Assembly (NCBI GenBank): GCA_049509915.1
Contig: JBEKZL010000045.1
Span: 1-33,077 of the forward strand
Length of the DNA stretch: 33,077 nucleotides
Reading direction: 5' to 3'
From: JBEKYD01 sp049509915
GTDB taxonomy: Bacteria > Acidobacteriota > Terriglobia > Bryobacterales > Bryobacteraceae
The notes beneath the pieces were generated by a model. The model saw only the letters and a list, made by a program, of their open reading frames with translations. It made no database searches and was not told the DNA's origin. Numbering within the stretch: the stretch's first letter is position 1; each line of letters begins with the position of its first letter. Shown one piece after another: positions 6,242 to 14,689 of the stretch. The position numbers and the translations under genes were made by a program.

Positions 6242-6925
6242 ATGAGAATGGCCCCGATTATCGCAGCGTGGCTGCTCGCGGCAAGCGGTTGCGGGCAGAA
6301 GAGCGCGCCATCGCCCGCAAAGACCTCCGCGCCGCCGCCGGCGACGGCGACCACGGCACCCTCCGACAACCGCCCCACCGTGGTTTGTTTCGGCGACAGC
6401 CTGACGGCCGGATTTGGGCTGGACCCGGGCCAGAGCTATCCCGACTTGTTGCAGCAGGAGTTGGACCGGCGCGGCTATCGCTACCGGGTGGTGAACCTGG
6501 GGGTGAGCGGCGATACGTCGCAGGACGGGCTGGCCCGGCTGGACCAGGCGCTGGCGGAGAAGCCGCGCATCGTGGTGGTGGAATTCGGCGCCAACGACGG
6601 CCTGCGCGGCCAGCCAGTTGATATCGCCGAACGCAACCTGGGGCAAATGACGGAGGCGTTCGAGGCCGCGGGCGCGCGTGTGGTGCTAGCCGGGATTACG
6701 CTGCCGCCCAATTACGGGCCGGCTTATCTGGCGCGCTTCGATGCCATCTTTCCTCGCCTGGCGGCGAAGTATAAGACGCCGCTGATTCCGTTTCTGCTGG
6801 CGGGAGTGGCCGGGCACAGCGGCCTGATGCAGTCCGACGGCCTGCACCCCAACGCTAGCGGGACGCGGCTGGTGGCGGAAACCGTGCGCCAACAACTGGA
6901 GCCGCTGCTTTCAAAAACACCATGA
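6242..6925 (+). CDS. tesA: SGNH-hydrolase esterase (TesA/arylesterase family), probable lipoprotein
   Basis: This 227-residue protein carries the four SGNH blocks: block I VVCFGDSLTAGFG (nucleophile Ser53), block II NLGVSGDTS (oxyanion Gly90), block III FGANDGLRG (Asn119) and block V DGLHPN (Asp199, His202). These define the TesA-like multifunctional lysophospholipase/thioesterase/arylesterase group. The N-terminus MRMAPIIAAWLLAASGC has a lipobox-like end at Cys17, then a Pro/Ala/Thr-rich linker, suggesting a membrane-anchored periplasmic enzyme. It is divergent from ybbA, the arrangement known for E. coli tesA-ybbA-ybbP. A TATTAT box lies 9 bases before the ATG and no Shine-Dalgarno is visible. 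Its TGA overlaps the next ATG. Confidence 0.92.
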   Translation: MRMAPIIAAWLLAASGCGQKSAPSPAKTSAPPPATATTAPSDNRPTVVCFGDSLTAGFGLDPGQSYPDLLQQELDRRGYRYRVVNLGVSGDTSQDGLARLDQALAEKPRIVVVEFGANDGLRGQPVDIAERNLGQMTEAFEAAGARVVLAGITLPPNYGPAYLARFDAIFPRLAAKYKTPLIPFLLAGVAGHSGLMQSDGLHPNASGTRLVAETVRQQLEPLLSKTP

Positions 6926-8460
6926 CGAACGATTCGACCGTCCGTTTCGCCGCGTTGCCCGTGGGCGCGTTGGCCATACTCAAGCTGGCCATCCACTTGT
7001 ATGCCGGCCGCTTCTATGGATACTTCGGCGACGAGTTGTACTACCTGGCTTGCAGCCACCACATGGCGTGGGGCTATGTGGATCAGCCGCCGCTGATTGC
7101 GGCCATCGCGTGGGTGGTGCGGCACGTCCTGGGTGATTCGCTGCCCGCCATTCGTTTGCTTCCGGCGCTGGCGGGAATGGCGCTGGTGGTGCTGACGGCG
7201 GTGCTGGCGCGGGAGATGGGCGGCGGGGCTTTCGCGCAGTTTCTGGCGGCGCTGGCCGCGGTGGTCGCTCCCGGCTTTCTTGCCATGGACAACCTGTTCA
7301 CCATGAACGCCTTCGAGCCGCTGTTCTGGATGGGTTGCGCGTGGTGCGTGTTGCGCATGATAAGAACCGGCCGGCGGAAGCCCTGGATCTGGTTTGGCGC
7401 GCTGGCCGGCGTGGGGTTGGAAAACAAGCACTCGATGCTGATCTTCGGCTCTGCCGTGGTGATGGGGCTATTGCTCACGCCGGAGCGCCGGGTGCTGGCG
7501 TCGCGACGGCTGTGGGTGGGCGGCGCGATTGCAGCGCTGATTTTTCTGCCGAACCTCGTCTGGAATATCGACCACCATTTTCCGTTTCTCGAGATCCAGG
7601 CCAATATCCGGCGCAACGGACGCGACGTGCCGCTGGGGCCGCTGGCCTTTTTCGGGCAGCAGGCGCTCACCATGCTGCCGCTTTCGCTGCCGGTGTGGCT
7701 GGCGGGGCTGTGGTTCTACTTCTTCTCGAAACCCGGCAGGCGGTTTCGAGCCCTCGGTTGGGCCTGGCTGTTTACCGCGGCGGTTATCGTCGCCGTGAGC
7801 CCGAGGGTTTACTATCTCTGGCCTGCCTTCCCGCTGTTGTTCGCGGCGGGCGGGGTTGCTTGGGAGACGTGGCTGGCGCGCCCCGGTTTGATGTGGGTAA
7901 AGGCAGCGTATCCGGCGCTGATGCTGGCCGCAGGCGCGCTGCTGGCGCCGCTGACGATTCCGGTCCTGGCGCCGGAAACCTACATTCGCTACACGCGGGC
8001 GATTGGCCTGGAGCAGCCGGCGATTGAAACCCACAAACTCGGACCATTGCCGCAGATCTTCGCCCAACAATTCGGATGGCCGGAGATGGTGACTACGGTA
8101 GCGGGCGTCTACAACAGCCTGCCCGTGGATGTCCGGCGCAACACCGCGATTTTCGCCCCAGACTATGGAGAGGCCGGCGCGATCGATCTCTTCGGGCCGC
8201 GCTACCGGCTGCCTCCGGCCCTCAGCGGCCATCAGAGTTATTTTCTGTGGGGCCCCCGCGGTTATTCCGGCGACAGCATGATCGTGATGAACGGCTTTGG
8301 ACGGCTGGAACAACTGGAGCAGGTTTTCGCCAGCGTAGAGAGAGTGGCTCGCGTGGCCCATCCGTATTCGATGCCGTACAACCACTTCGATGTTTATTAC
8401 TGCCGCGGGATCAAACGGCCGCTCCGGGAACTGTGGCCGGAGTTGAAGAAGTGGGAGTGA
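6922..8460 (+). CDS. PMT/ArnT-type membrane glycosyltransferase
   Basis: This is a polytopic membrane protein of 512 residues. FYGYFGDELYYLA near residues 31-43 contains the acidic pair (Asp37-Glu38) typical of the first periplasmic loop of GT-C enzymes such as ArnT and protein O-mannosyltransferases. GYVDQPPLIAAIAW follows, as in many bacterial members. Around ten hydrophobic helices fill the first two thirds; the last about 150 residues form a soluble, probably periplasmic, domain. Such enzymes transfer a sugar from a polyprenyl-phosphate donor to a lipid or protein; the acceptor is not predictable. The ATG overlaps the esterase stop (ATGA), so the two genes are coupled. Confidence 0.85.
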   Translation: MTNDSTVRFAALPVGALAILKLAIHLYAGRFYGYFGDELYYLACSHHMAWGYVDQPPLIAAIAWVVRHVLGDSLPAIRLLPALAGMALVVLTAVLAREMGGGAFAQFLAALAAVVAPGFLAMDNLFTMNAFEPLFWMGCAWCVLRMIRTGRRKPWIWFGALAGVGLENKHSMLIFGSAVVMGLLLTPERRVLASRRLWVGGAIAALIFLPNLVWNIDHHFPFLEIQANIRRNGRDVPLGPLAFFGQQALTMLPLSLPVWLAGLWFYFFSKPGRRFRALGWAWLFTAAVIVAVSPRVYYLWPAFPLLFAAGGVAWETWLARPGLMWVKAAYPALMLAAGALLAPLTIPVLAPETYIRYTRAIGLEQPAIETHKLGPLPQIFAQQFGWPEMVTTVAGVYNSLPVDVRRNTAIFAPDYGEAGAIDLFGPRYRLPPALSGHQSYFLWGPRGYSGDSMIVMNGFGRLEQLEQVFASVERVARVAHPYSMPYNHFDVYYCRGIKRPLRELWPELKKWE

Positions 8461-8489
8461 AGGACTCGCCCGCGATCTTAGAGCCGAGA

Positions 8490-8894
8490 GTGACCCCATG
8501 CTTTACCTCACTCCCCAACAGCTCCACCGTCGACGCCTTGTCCAATGGCGCCACTCTGACCGACGCCGCGGCCCAAGCCGGCATCCGCAACACTATATCC
8601 AACTGGCGCCTCAACTCGCCCGATTTCCGCGAGGCATTAGCCATCGCCCACCACGACCGTGCCGTCCTCTACCGCGACCGCGCCGTCGACCTCGCCGACC
8701 TCGCCTTCGAAACCCTCCGCGCCCTCCTCACCGACCCGAAATCTGCATGCGGCCCCCCGAACCGCCCGCCGATGCACAAAATTGCACAACTGCCTTCGAC
8801 ATGAACCCAAAATCGGCCGTAATGCATGTGCCCCTGTGGCAGCAACAAAAAATACAAATATTGCTGCCTCGGTAAGTCCTCAGCCGCCGCCTGA
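8490..8894 (+). pseudogene. Decayed HTH-like gene with C-terminal SEC-C zinc motif, two frame changes
   Basis: The frame from GTG 8490 gives LSNGATLTDAAAQAG, RNTISNWRLNSPDFREAL and DLADLAFETLRALLTD, resembling small DNA-binding proteins with a homeodomain-like HTH. It stops at TGA 8802-8804. From 8803 another frame gives EPKIGRNA. From 8829 the original frame resumes as CPCGSNKKYKYCCLGK and stops at 8894. Together these spell the SEC-C zinc-binding pattern (P-K-x-G-R-N-x-P-C-P-C-G-S-x-K-K-Y-K-x-C-C), so one extra base near 8802 and one missing base near 8827 split an originally continuous gene. GIRNTIS also seems to lack one residue usual at that turn. Sequencing error is possible, but two indels favour decay. 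Confidence 0.7.
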
Positions 8895-8937
8895 CGATTG
8901 TGGAATTTGGGTTGAGCCAGGCTTTGGAATTTGTGGG

Positions 8938-8973
8938 GCAGGCCCTCGGCCTGCGGCGGCCTCCCAGGCCGCC
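8938..8973. repeat. Tandem GC hairpins between convergent genes
   Basis: Two adjacent stem-loops: GCAGGCC-CTC-GGCCTGC (8938-8954, 7-bp stem) and GGCGGCCT-CCC-AGGCCGCC (8955-8973, 8-bp stem). The first is preceded by GTGGG like the palindromes near 5450, so it is probably the same repeat family. It lies between the decayed SEC-C gene and the end of the convergent O-antigen-ligase gene and could act as a two-way terminator, although no T-run follows. Confidence 0.6.
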
Positions 8974-9009
8974 ACCAATAGCAGCGTCGAGCCGGGCACG
9001 TTTTGCGAA

Positions 9010-10179
9010 TCATTCGGCCGGGCGGTCCCGCTCGCGGTCTTTCGCCGCTACCAAAGCGCCGGCCAGAGTGAACAGGAGCAGGGCCACGGCGGGCTTCTCA
9101 AATGGGTAGTCGGCCAACGCCAGGGCAAAGACCGCGGGGATGCCGATGGCCCAGCCCGAGCGGAGCGCCCGGCGGGAGAGGGCGGCGGCGAACCAGAGCA
9201 GCACGGCGGCCAATGGCAGTCCGCCTTCCGAGGCCCACTGAAGCCAGTCGCTGTGAGCCTGATTGGCAATGAAACCGTCATCGACGGTGGCATACATGGG
9301 GTAGGCCGTGGGCCAGCATCCCAGTCCCGCGCCTCGCCACGGGCTGGCCTGAATCATGGCCAGGCTGGCGCGGGCGTAGCGGAGGCGGGCGTCGTCTCCC
9401 CAGTGAAAACGCACCCAAAGCGTATCCCAACCGGCGACAGCGGCAAAGGCCACGACCAGCGCCAACAGGACCAACGGCCGATGCAGACGGCGGCCGAAAG
9501 CGCCGTGCATCGGCTTGGCTGCGAACGCCATGGCGAGCGCGAGTTCCACACCAACGGTCACCGCTCCCGATCGAGAAGCCGACGCCATCACCGCGCCGCC
9601 CAACGCGGCCGCCATTAGTGCCGGCGTAAGCCAGCGGGCGCCGTTTGCGGCCCGAGCCAGTGCAATGGGCAACAGCAGCGCGCAGAAAGCCGCAAAATGA
9701 TTGTGATAGAGGAACGGGCCCATGGGGATTTGCGGATCGCGAATGGGAAAATGCCAAAATACCCGGTCGTGACTGGAATAGCGCTGCAAGACGGCTTCGA
9801 CCGAAACGGCAACCCCGAACCAAAGGAGCCACCCCAGGAAACGCTCCCGGCGCGCCGAATCCAAGAACAACTGCGCAGCAACCAGGAACGCCACCCCATC
9901 GGCCAACCACAACAACGATGCATTCAGGGTTGCCCAGCGGCTTAGCGTCAAAGCCGACCCGATTTGCCAGAAACCCAACCCGGCGGCAGCCAGAGGCACC
10001 GCCCCCAGGGGTGGGAGATACAGGTGCCGCGGCCGCCACAGGCAGCCGAGGCAACCGGCCAACCCTGTGGCGAACAGGAGGGCGTAGATCGGAAACGCCG
10101 CCCAGGGCAAGTCGATCCAGGCTGTGAGCACGGCCAGGCATAGTACCGCGAACAGTGCCGCGGAGAGCCTATCTTCCAC
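9010..10179 (-). CDS. O-antigen-ligase-like (Wzy_C/WaaL) membrane protein
   Basis: This 389-residue protein has about ten to twelve hydrophobic helices and soluble loops in the middle. GPFLYHNHFAAFCALLLPIAL is the N/H-rich motif common in bacterial O-antigen ligase/polymerase-like proteins. WRGAGLGCWPTAYP and QAHSDWLQWASEGGLPL form the conserved periplasmic loop with the His and Glu expected in the Wzy_C domain. Enzymes of this family join polyprenyl-linked glycans to lipid A-core or polymerise repeat units; others glycosylate proteins. It overlaps the upstream gene by 11 bases, so the two are translationally linked. The acceptor is unknown. Confidence 0.82.
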   Translation of the reverse strand: MEDRLSAALFAVLCLAVLTAWIDLPWAAFPIYALLFATGLAGCLGCLWRPRHLYLPPLGAVPLAAAGLGFWQIGSALTLSRWATLNASLLWLADGVAFLVAAQLFLDSARRERFLGWLLWFGVAVSVEAVLQRYSSHDRVFWHFPIRDPQIPMGPFLYHNHFAAFCALLLPIALARAANGARWLTPALMAAALGGAVMASASRSGAVTVGVELALAMAFAAKPMHGAFGRRLHRPLVLLALVVAFAAVAGWDTLWVRFHWGDDARLRYARASLAMIQASPWRGAGLGCWPTAYPMYATVDDGFIANQAHSDWLQWASEGGLPLAAVLLWFAAALSRRALRSGWAIGIPAVFALALADYPFEKPAVALLLFTLAGALVAAKDRERDRPAE

Positions 10180-11416
10180 CGGAGTTCCCCGAGAGCCGCA
10201 GCCGCCGGAATTCCACCCGGCCGGTATAGCGCACTGTGCCGGGCTTGCGCCTGTAGCGCACCGCCACGCACACGAAACGGGATTTGGCGCGGGGGACGGG
10301 CAGGCGCAAGACGGTCCAATCGAGCGACGGCGCCAGGCCGGCCTCTGCCAGGGGGTTGGCCGCTTCCCCCGCTACCGCATCCCCCACGGCGACACTCACG
10401 CCGTTGTCCGCGGCGCTGGAGGTGCGATACTCCATGCCAAAGGTTAGCGATTCTTCGGAGACCGGCACGATTTGCCGGATAAGCGGACAAGCCTCCGGCT
10501 GATCGCCCGAAAAATCGACCGAGAAGCCCAGTTCCGGACCGCCCGGCGTCAAGACAGCCTCGGGGGAGGAAGACAGTTTCCAATCGAACCCCCGGCCCGA
10601 GGGGAGGGCGCGAAACAGCGGGTTAGTCAGAAGATTGGCCGGTTCATTGGGCGGAGCCAGGCCGCTTCGCGCCATCCCGTCCCAAACGGTCTTCGCGTCG
10701 TCCAACAGACCGGCTTCGAGTAAACCGTCGCAGTAGCCCAGCAGCGCGTTCCGGCTTTCGACCTCCCGCAGGGCTAGCAGAGCGCGCGCAACCGGCATCG
10801 CCCGGCGGGGCCCGGCCCGGTCCGCCGCAAAGACCAGGAACTGGCGCAGGGTTTCCGCGTCGGGCGGCAGAGCGCGCGCGAGGATTGCGGCCGGATCGGG
10901 CGTCGTCATCCAGCAAAGCTGAAAGGCAGCCGCGCGGTCGCCATAGCTTCTCTCGAAGGAACGGCGCGCCCAGATCCAAAAATTCGGCGTATCGCCCTGA
11001 CGGAAGTAAAAATTCATCAACGCGATGCGGGGCGCGAACTGGTGGTCGACGCGGGCGGCTTCCAGGTAAAAGCGCGCGGCCGCTGCAATTTCGCCGCGCG
11101 TTTCGGCGTGGATAGCCCGCCGCATCCAGTAAGCGGCGTTGCGCGGATCGAGGCGACAGGCTAGGGCGAGCTCAGGCGCGGGGTCCAGGCCATGCCGCTC
11201 CAGCAGGCCGGCCAGGTCGGCATGGTAGCGCGCGTTCCATGGATCGAGAGCGGCCGCACGCGCCAACGCGGCCAGGCCGCCCTCCTGCTCCAAAATCCCG
11301 GCGTACACCAAACGCAGGCTGACGGTGAGGGCGGTGGCCAACAGGACCCCGCCACATACCACCCACCCCCCCGTTTGATGGCGCCGGAAGGCGGTAGCCG
11401 GACGATTCTCTTCCAT
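10169..11416 (-). CDS. Membrane-anchored TPR-like protein, partner of the O-antigen-ligase-like gene
   Basis: This 415-residue protein has one N-terminal TM helix (GGWVVCGGVLLATALTVSL). Helical repeats with TPR spacing follow: ARAAALDPWNARYHADLAGL, LACRLDPRNAAYWMRRAIHA and AARFYLEAARVDHQFAPRIA. The C-terminal third (from about residue 285) is beta-rich (LLTNPLFRALPSGRGFDWKL, then DWTVLRLPVPRAKSRFVCVAV) and resembles a carbohydrate-binding-like jelly roll; I infer this from pattern only. Its stop lies inside the ligase gene, so it may scaffold the ligase or bind its glycan substrate in the periplasm. No Shine-Dalgarno is evident. Confidence 0.75.
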   Translation of the reverse strand: MEENRPATAFRRHQTGGWVVCGGVLLATALTVSLRLVYAGILEQEGGLAALARAAALDPWNARYHADLAGLLERHGLDPAPELALACRLDPRNAAYWMRRAIHAETRGEIAAAARFYLEAARVDHQFAPRIALMNFYFRQGDTPNFWIWARRSFERSYGDRAAAFQLCWMTTPDPAAILARALPPDAETLRQFLVFAADRAGPRRAMPVARALLALREVESRNALLGYCDGLLEAGLLDDAKTVWDGMARSGLAPPNEPANLLTNPLFRALPSGRGFDWKLSSSPEAVLTPGGPELGFSVDFSGDQPEACPLIRQIVPVSEESLTFGMEYRTSSAADNGVSVAVGDAVAGEAANPLAEAGLAPSLDWTVLRLPVPRAKSRFVCVAVRYRRKPGTVRYTGRVEFRRLRLSGNSGGR

Positions 11417-11511
11417 TGGGAAAGTGCCGCGTCCATCATAACGTGAAGCTGCCTGAGCCGATGGAGCCGGCTACATCGCTGGCGCAGGGTTACGTGCCGC
11501 CCTGGTGATGC

Positions 11512-12381
11512 CTACGGCACCACGGCCGGAAGCGTGGCTTGGTTCCCCGTATTGAGGCACTTCGGATGGCCGAAACCGGATGGGCTCGTCCCTACGCCGC
11601 CCGTTCCGCCCGGGTTTTGACCTGTGCCGCCCGTGCCGTCCGGATTGGCTACGATGTCGTAAATGATGTTGTCCGGTCGGTTCACATCGCCCGAAACGCC
11701 TCCAACCCCGGATAAGTGGTCCAGCCCCAGATTGTGGCGAACGCGCCAGGCGGTGTCGTGATCCGTGCAGGAGGTGTCGCCGCTCACACCTACCCCGCCA
11801 ATAATTACGTTACCCGTGGCGTACAGCGCCAGCCCGCCGCCGAACACATTCACGCCGCCGATTTTGTTCCCTACCATCGGATCGTTGCCTTGCCCGTAGC
11901 TGCTGGACGGCCCCTGGTATGCGACCTGCGTATCCACTGGATTGCTGGCCTGAAGGCCGAACAGGCTGCCACCCGGCTGCACCGCGGAAAACAGGTTGGC
12001 CGTGGAGAGCGCCAACCCGCTCGCCTGCCCCTTCCCGTTGCTATGCGAAGAGGCATCGAGACTAAACGCGTTGGCGGTGTTGGCCTTCTGCGCTGAAATC
12101 ACGCGGCTGCCAGGCCACTGTGCACCCCGGTTTACGCCGGAGAACGCTACCGCGCAGACGATCCCGTCCCGGTCCACAATGGTCGCCCACATTTGATTCT
12201 TGAGGCCGCTATTTTCCGCGGACGTCGCTGAGTCCAGAGCCATCTTGAGTGCCGTGTAGCCTGGAAGGCTTTGACAGCCGTTAGGGCCGAAGTTTCCGGG
12301 TTGCGCCATCATCCCGGCCACCGAACAAGTCAGTGCCACGGCAATGGTGGCAGCTCTCTTCACGTACCGCTTTCGAATCAT
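11512..12381 (-). CDS. Secreted GlcG/HbpS-family protein with a Gly-rich tail
   Basis: This protein has about 289 residues and a Sec signal (KRAATIAVALTCSVAGMMAQ, cleavage after Ala). The body shows the GlcG/HbpS (haem-degrading DUF336) pattern: MWATIVDRDGIVCAVAFSG, RVISAQKANTANAFSLD, the NKIGGVNVFGGGLALY segment and IIGGVGVSGDTSCTDHD with the conserved G-V-S-G-x-x-x-x-x-D. HbpS members bind haem or corrinoids; others have no known function. The tail (TGGTGQNPGGTGGVGTSP) is Gly/Thr-rich and unusual for the family. I chose the ATG at 12381 because GGAGGGA sits just upstream. A TATACT box on the same strand lies at 12446-12441. Confidence 0.75.
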   Translation of the reverse strand: MIRKRYVKRAATIAVALTCSVAGMMAQPGNFGPNGCQSLPGYTALKMALDSATSAENSGLKNQMWATIVDRDGIVCAVAFSGVNRGAQWPGSRVISAQKANTANAFSLDASSHSNGKGQASGLALSTANLFSAVQPGGSLFGLQASNPVDTQVAYQGPSSSYGQGNDPMVGNKIGGVNVFGGGLALYATGNVIIGGVGVSGDTSCTDHDTAWRVRHNLGLDHLSGVGGVSGDVNRPDNIIYDIVANPDGTGGTGQNPGGTGGVGTSPSGFGHPKCLNTGNQATLPAVVP

Positions 12382-12736
12382 CTTCCCTCCATAGTGTTTG
12401 CTCCGGTCCGGTTTCCCGGATTGGGTTCCGGACTCTCGCAAGTATATATCAGGCCGCCTCTGATAGCCTCAGGAATTTGCCCGCGCTGGCCATGTCCGTT
12501 GCCGTTAGGACTCTGGCCAGGACCGCCTAAAGCTTCCCGCCACACCCGTCGATATGAACAACGGGCGACTTGGTCACATTCCAACGCCCACAAAACGCCG
12601 AAAGGAACCACAACTCGAGCTTTTTGCATCTCACGCGGCCGAGGTTTGCCTGATCCTCGGCGGCAGTTCTAACGGGGCCAGGTCGGAGGTCGGGAACCGA
12701 TTTCGTGTGAGCGGGCGTCGTTCCAAAGGAGAGGTC
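12382..12736. other. Divergent intergenic region
   Basis: This 355-base gap separates the GlcG-like gene (minus) from the TPR gene (plus). It holds a TATACT -10-like box for the minus-strand gene (12446-12441) and an AGGAGAGG Shine-Dalgarno for the plus-strand gene at 12727-12734. Open frames cross it, but their products look like random GC-rich translation. I see no RNA gene or other element. Confidence 0.5.
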
Positions 12737-13711
12737 GTGCGATATGGGCTCGTAGTGTGTCTATGCTCCATAAATTGCCTATTTGGGGCGGATCAGGCGA
12801 CCGGGCAATGGGACCGGGAGATGGCGGCTGCCCGGGAACAACTGAGCCGAGCCGATTATGGCAACGCGGCCGGCACCCTTCGCCAGGCGCTCGCGGTGGC
12901 CGAAACGCTCGGCCCCAGCGACGTGCGCCGCTGGGTAACGCGCGATATTCTGGCGTCCACCGAGGAAACAGTATTGCGCCTTGATGACGCCGAACTTCAA
13001 TATCGGGCGGCGCTCGACGAAATCCAAATCGCTATCGGCAAAGACAACGCCGCCTATGCCGTGATTGAGGCTCATCTGGCCAGTCTGTTTGCACTGCGCG
13101 GCAGGCTTCACCAGGCGGAAACCTTACTCCGCGACTCCCTGTCGCGACAGGCGCGCTTGTCGCCCGCCGGCGACGGGTGCCCTGCCCATGTCCATGCTTT
13201 TCTGGCGGAAGTCCTTATCAAACAGCACCGTTACCAGGAAGCCGAAGCCGAACTGAATCTGGCGCTGCCGGTCTTGGAACACGAAGCCGGTCAGATCCTG
13301 ACTGCCATCGCGCTCAACAACTTCGCCATGATCCGCCACCACCAGCGGCGCGATCTGGAGGCGCGGCAAATGCTGGAGCGCTCCGTCGATTTCCTGCGGC
13401 GGGATATGGCGCCGCAGCGGCCGCTGGTGGGGCAAATTTACCACAATTTGGCCGCCATAAGTTTCCTCACGGGGCGGCGTGAGGAAGTGGGCCCGCTGTA
13501 CCGCCAGGCGCTGGAAAACCTCGGGCAACTCGGCCCGAATGACCCGGAGTACCTGGCCGCGCTCACCGACTACTCGCAATTTTTGCGGCGAACCGGCCAC
13601 AAGGCCGAAGCTCGTTCGATCGAAACACAAGTGAGAACCGCTCGCGCCGAATCGGTGCCCACCCCTGGAGCCGGCATGACAGTGGATGTGAGCGCGCTTC
13701 ACCCAGACTGA
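12737..13711 (+). CDS. Secreted tetratricopeptide-repeat protein
   Basis: From GTG 12737 this is a 324-residue protein with a short signal peptide (MRYGLVVCLCSINCLFGADQ). TPR-like helix pairs follow throughout: LSRADYGNAAGTLRQALAVA, LDDAELQYRAALDEIQ, LRGRLHQAETLLRDSLS, KQHRYQEAEAELNLALPV, RRDLEARQMLERSVDFL and REEVGPLYRQALENLGQL. These are 42-residue-spaced repeats of the kinesin-light-chain/TPR_12 style. The upstream open frame is discarded because AGGAGAGG sits three bases before the GTG. It has no enzymatic motif; such proteins usually mediate protein-protein contacts. No functional link to the neighbours is evident. Confidence 0.75.
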   Translation: MRYGLVVCLCSINCLFGADQATGQWDREMAAAREQLSRADYGNAAGTLRQALAVAETLGPSDVRRWVTRDILASTEETVLRLDDAELQYRAALDEIQIAIGKDNAAYAVIEAHLASLFALRGRLHQAETLLRDSLSRQARLSPAGDGCPAHVHAFLAEVLIKQHRYQEAEAELNLALPVLEHEAGQILTAIALNNFAMIRHHQRRDLEARQMLERSVDFLRRDMAPQRPLVGQIYHNLAAISFLTGRREEVGPLYRQALENLGQLGPNDPEYLAALTDYSQFLRRTGHKAEARSIETQVRTARAESVPTPGAGMTVDVSALHPD

Positions 13712-13734
13712 GGCGTGCGCCGACGCACCACGCC
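13712..13734. terminator. Hairpin between convergent genes
   Basis: Directly after the TPR stop codon, GTGCG-CCGA-CGCAC forms a 5-bp stem with a 4-base loop, extended by an outer GGC/GCC pair across a small bulge. There is no T-run, so it is a weak terminator candidate. Confidence 0.3.
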
Positions 13735-13835
13735 GGGCCTGATCCCACCGAGGCGTGGCCGGAAGACTACTCGCAAGACCCCTTGGCCGTCACAACGGGA
13801 AGAAGAACGCTGAGCGAGAGCTCCCCTGGACCTGA

Positions 13836-14612
13836 TTAGCGGTGATGCACCTCGATTTGGGCGGCTATGTTGGACGAGGGGTTGCGCGACGAATTTACCA
13901 CGTAGACGGACTCCGCCGGTTCGGCGGCGGCGAGTGGCTGGTTGATCCTCTTGATGGCGATGTCGCGGGTGCCGAACTGCTCGCGCATGCGCGCCACGGC
14001 TCCATCGGTGATGCTGGCGTCGGCGACCTGCGCGACGGGCGCCCGGTGCGACGGCGCGGCGGAGGGTGGGGCTGCGGCGGGAGCTTTCAGGTTTTCGTAC
14101 AATTCGAAGGAATCGCGAGGTTCCCGCGATAGCACCACGAATAGCGTCTCGACGCCTGGCGGGTTCTCGATTTCGAAGCAGTGGCGGAGCGGAACGCGAG
14201 TCTTCCTTCCCGGCACGATGGCGTTGCTTTCGGTTGCCGTGTCCGGGTCGGCGGAGGGCACCAGCATCTGCCAGGAGCCGCTCGACTGCTTCGCCAGCAC
14301 GTACAGGAAACCGGCGCGGTTGGACTCGAAGTCGATGGCGAAGCACTCCCCGGCGCGAAACAGGCGGTCCGGGGCAGCGGGCTGCGCCCGGCCTGAATTC
14401 GCATCGACGAGCACCAGGTTGTAACGCAGCCCCAGGTGCACGGCTTCGAGCTTCGCCGCGGTGCCGGCGCGGCGAACGGGCGGGGGCGCGTCCTTTTCCA
14501 CCAGCGCCTGGTAAAACAGCTCGCGGGCTCCCTCGACCTCCGGCCGTTGTTGCGTCAAGGCACCAGCGGCAGCGCCAAGCAGGATGAACGAAACAGCGGT
14601 ACCTATCCGCAT
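13836..14612 (-). CDS. Exported DUF4384-type protein
   Basis: This 258-residue protein has a signal peptide (MRIGTAVSFILLGAAAGALT). Residues about 55-175 follow the DUF4384 pattern: HLGLRYNLVLVDANSG, PDRLFRAGECFAIDFESNRA, GFLYVLAKQSSGSWQMLVPS and GVETLFVVLSREP. This beta-sandwich domain is found in bacterial surface or signalling proteins and its biochemical role is unclear. An Ala/Pro-rich linker (KAPAAAPPSAAPSHRAP) leads to a C-terminal helical and strand segment. An AGAGGAG Shine-Dalgarno precedes the ATG and a TACAAT box (14646-14641) lies about 30 bases upstream. It lies downstream of the M16 peptidase gene on the same strand but probably has its own promoter. Confidence 0.75.
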   Translation of the reverse strand: MRIGTAVSFILLGAAAGALTQQRPEVEGARELFYQALVEKDAPPPVRRAGTAAKLEAVHLGLRYNLVLVDANSGRAQPAAPDRLFRAGECFAIDFESNRAGFLYVLAKQSSGSWQMLVPSADPDTATESNAIVPGRKTRVPLRHCFEIENPPGVETLFVVLSREPRDSFELYENLKAPAAAPPSAAPSHRAPVAQVADASITDGAVARMREQFGTRDIAIKRINQPLAAAEPAESVYVVNSSRNPSSNIAAQIEVHHR

Positions 14613-14689
14613 ATCACGCTCCTCTGTATCCAGTCAGTGAATTGTATCACCGCGGACTTGCCGGCGGCGGAGCCGATCCCGGCTTCACC

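Noticed and set aside
8076..8804. Extended open frame reaching from inside the glycosyltransferase gene into the HTH-like gene
   Set aside because: The first part is an out-of-frame shadow of the glycosyltransferase; only the part after GTG 8490 looks like protein.
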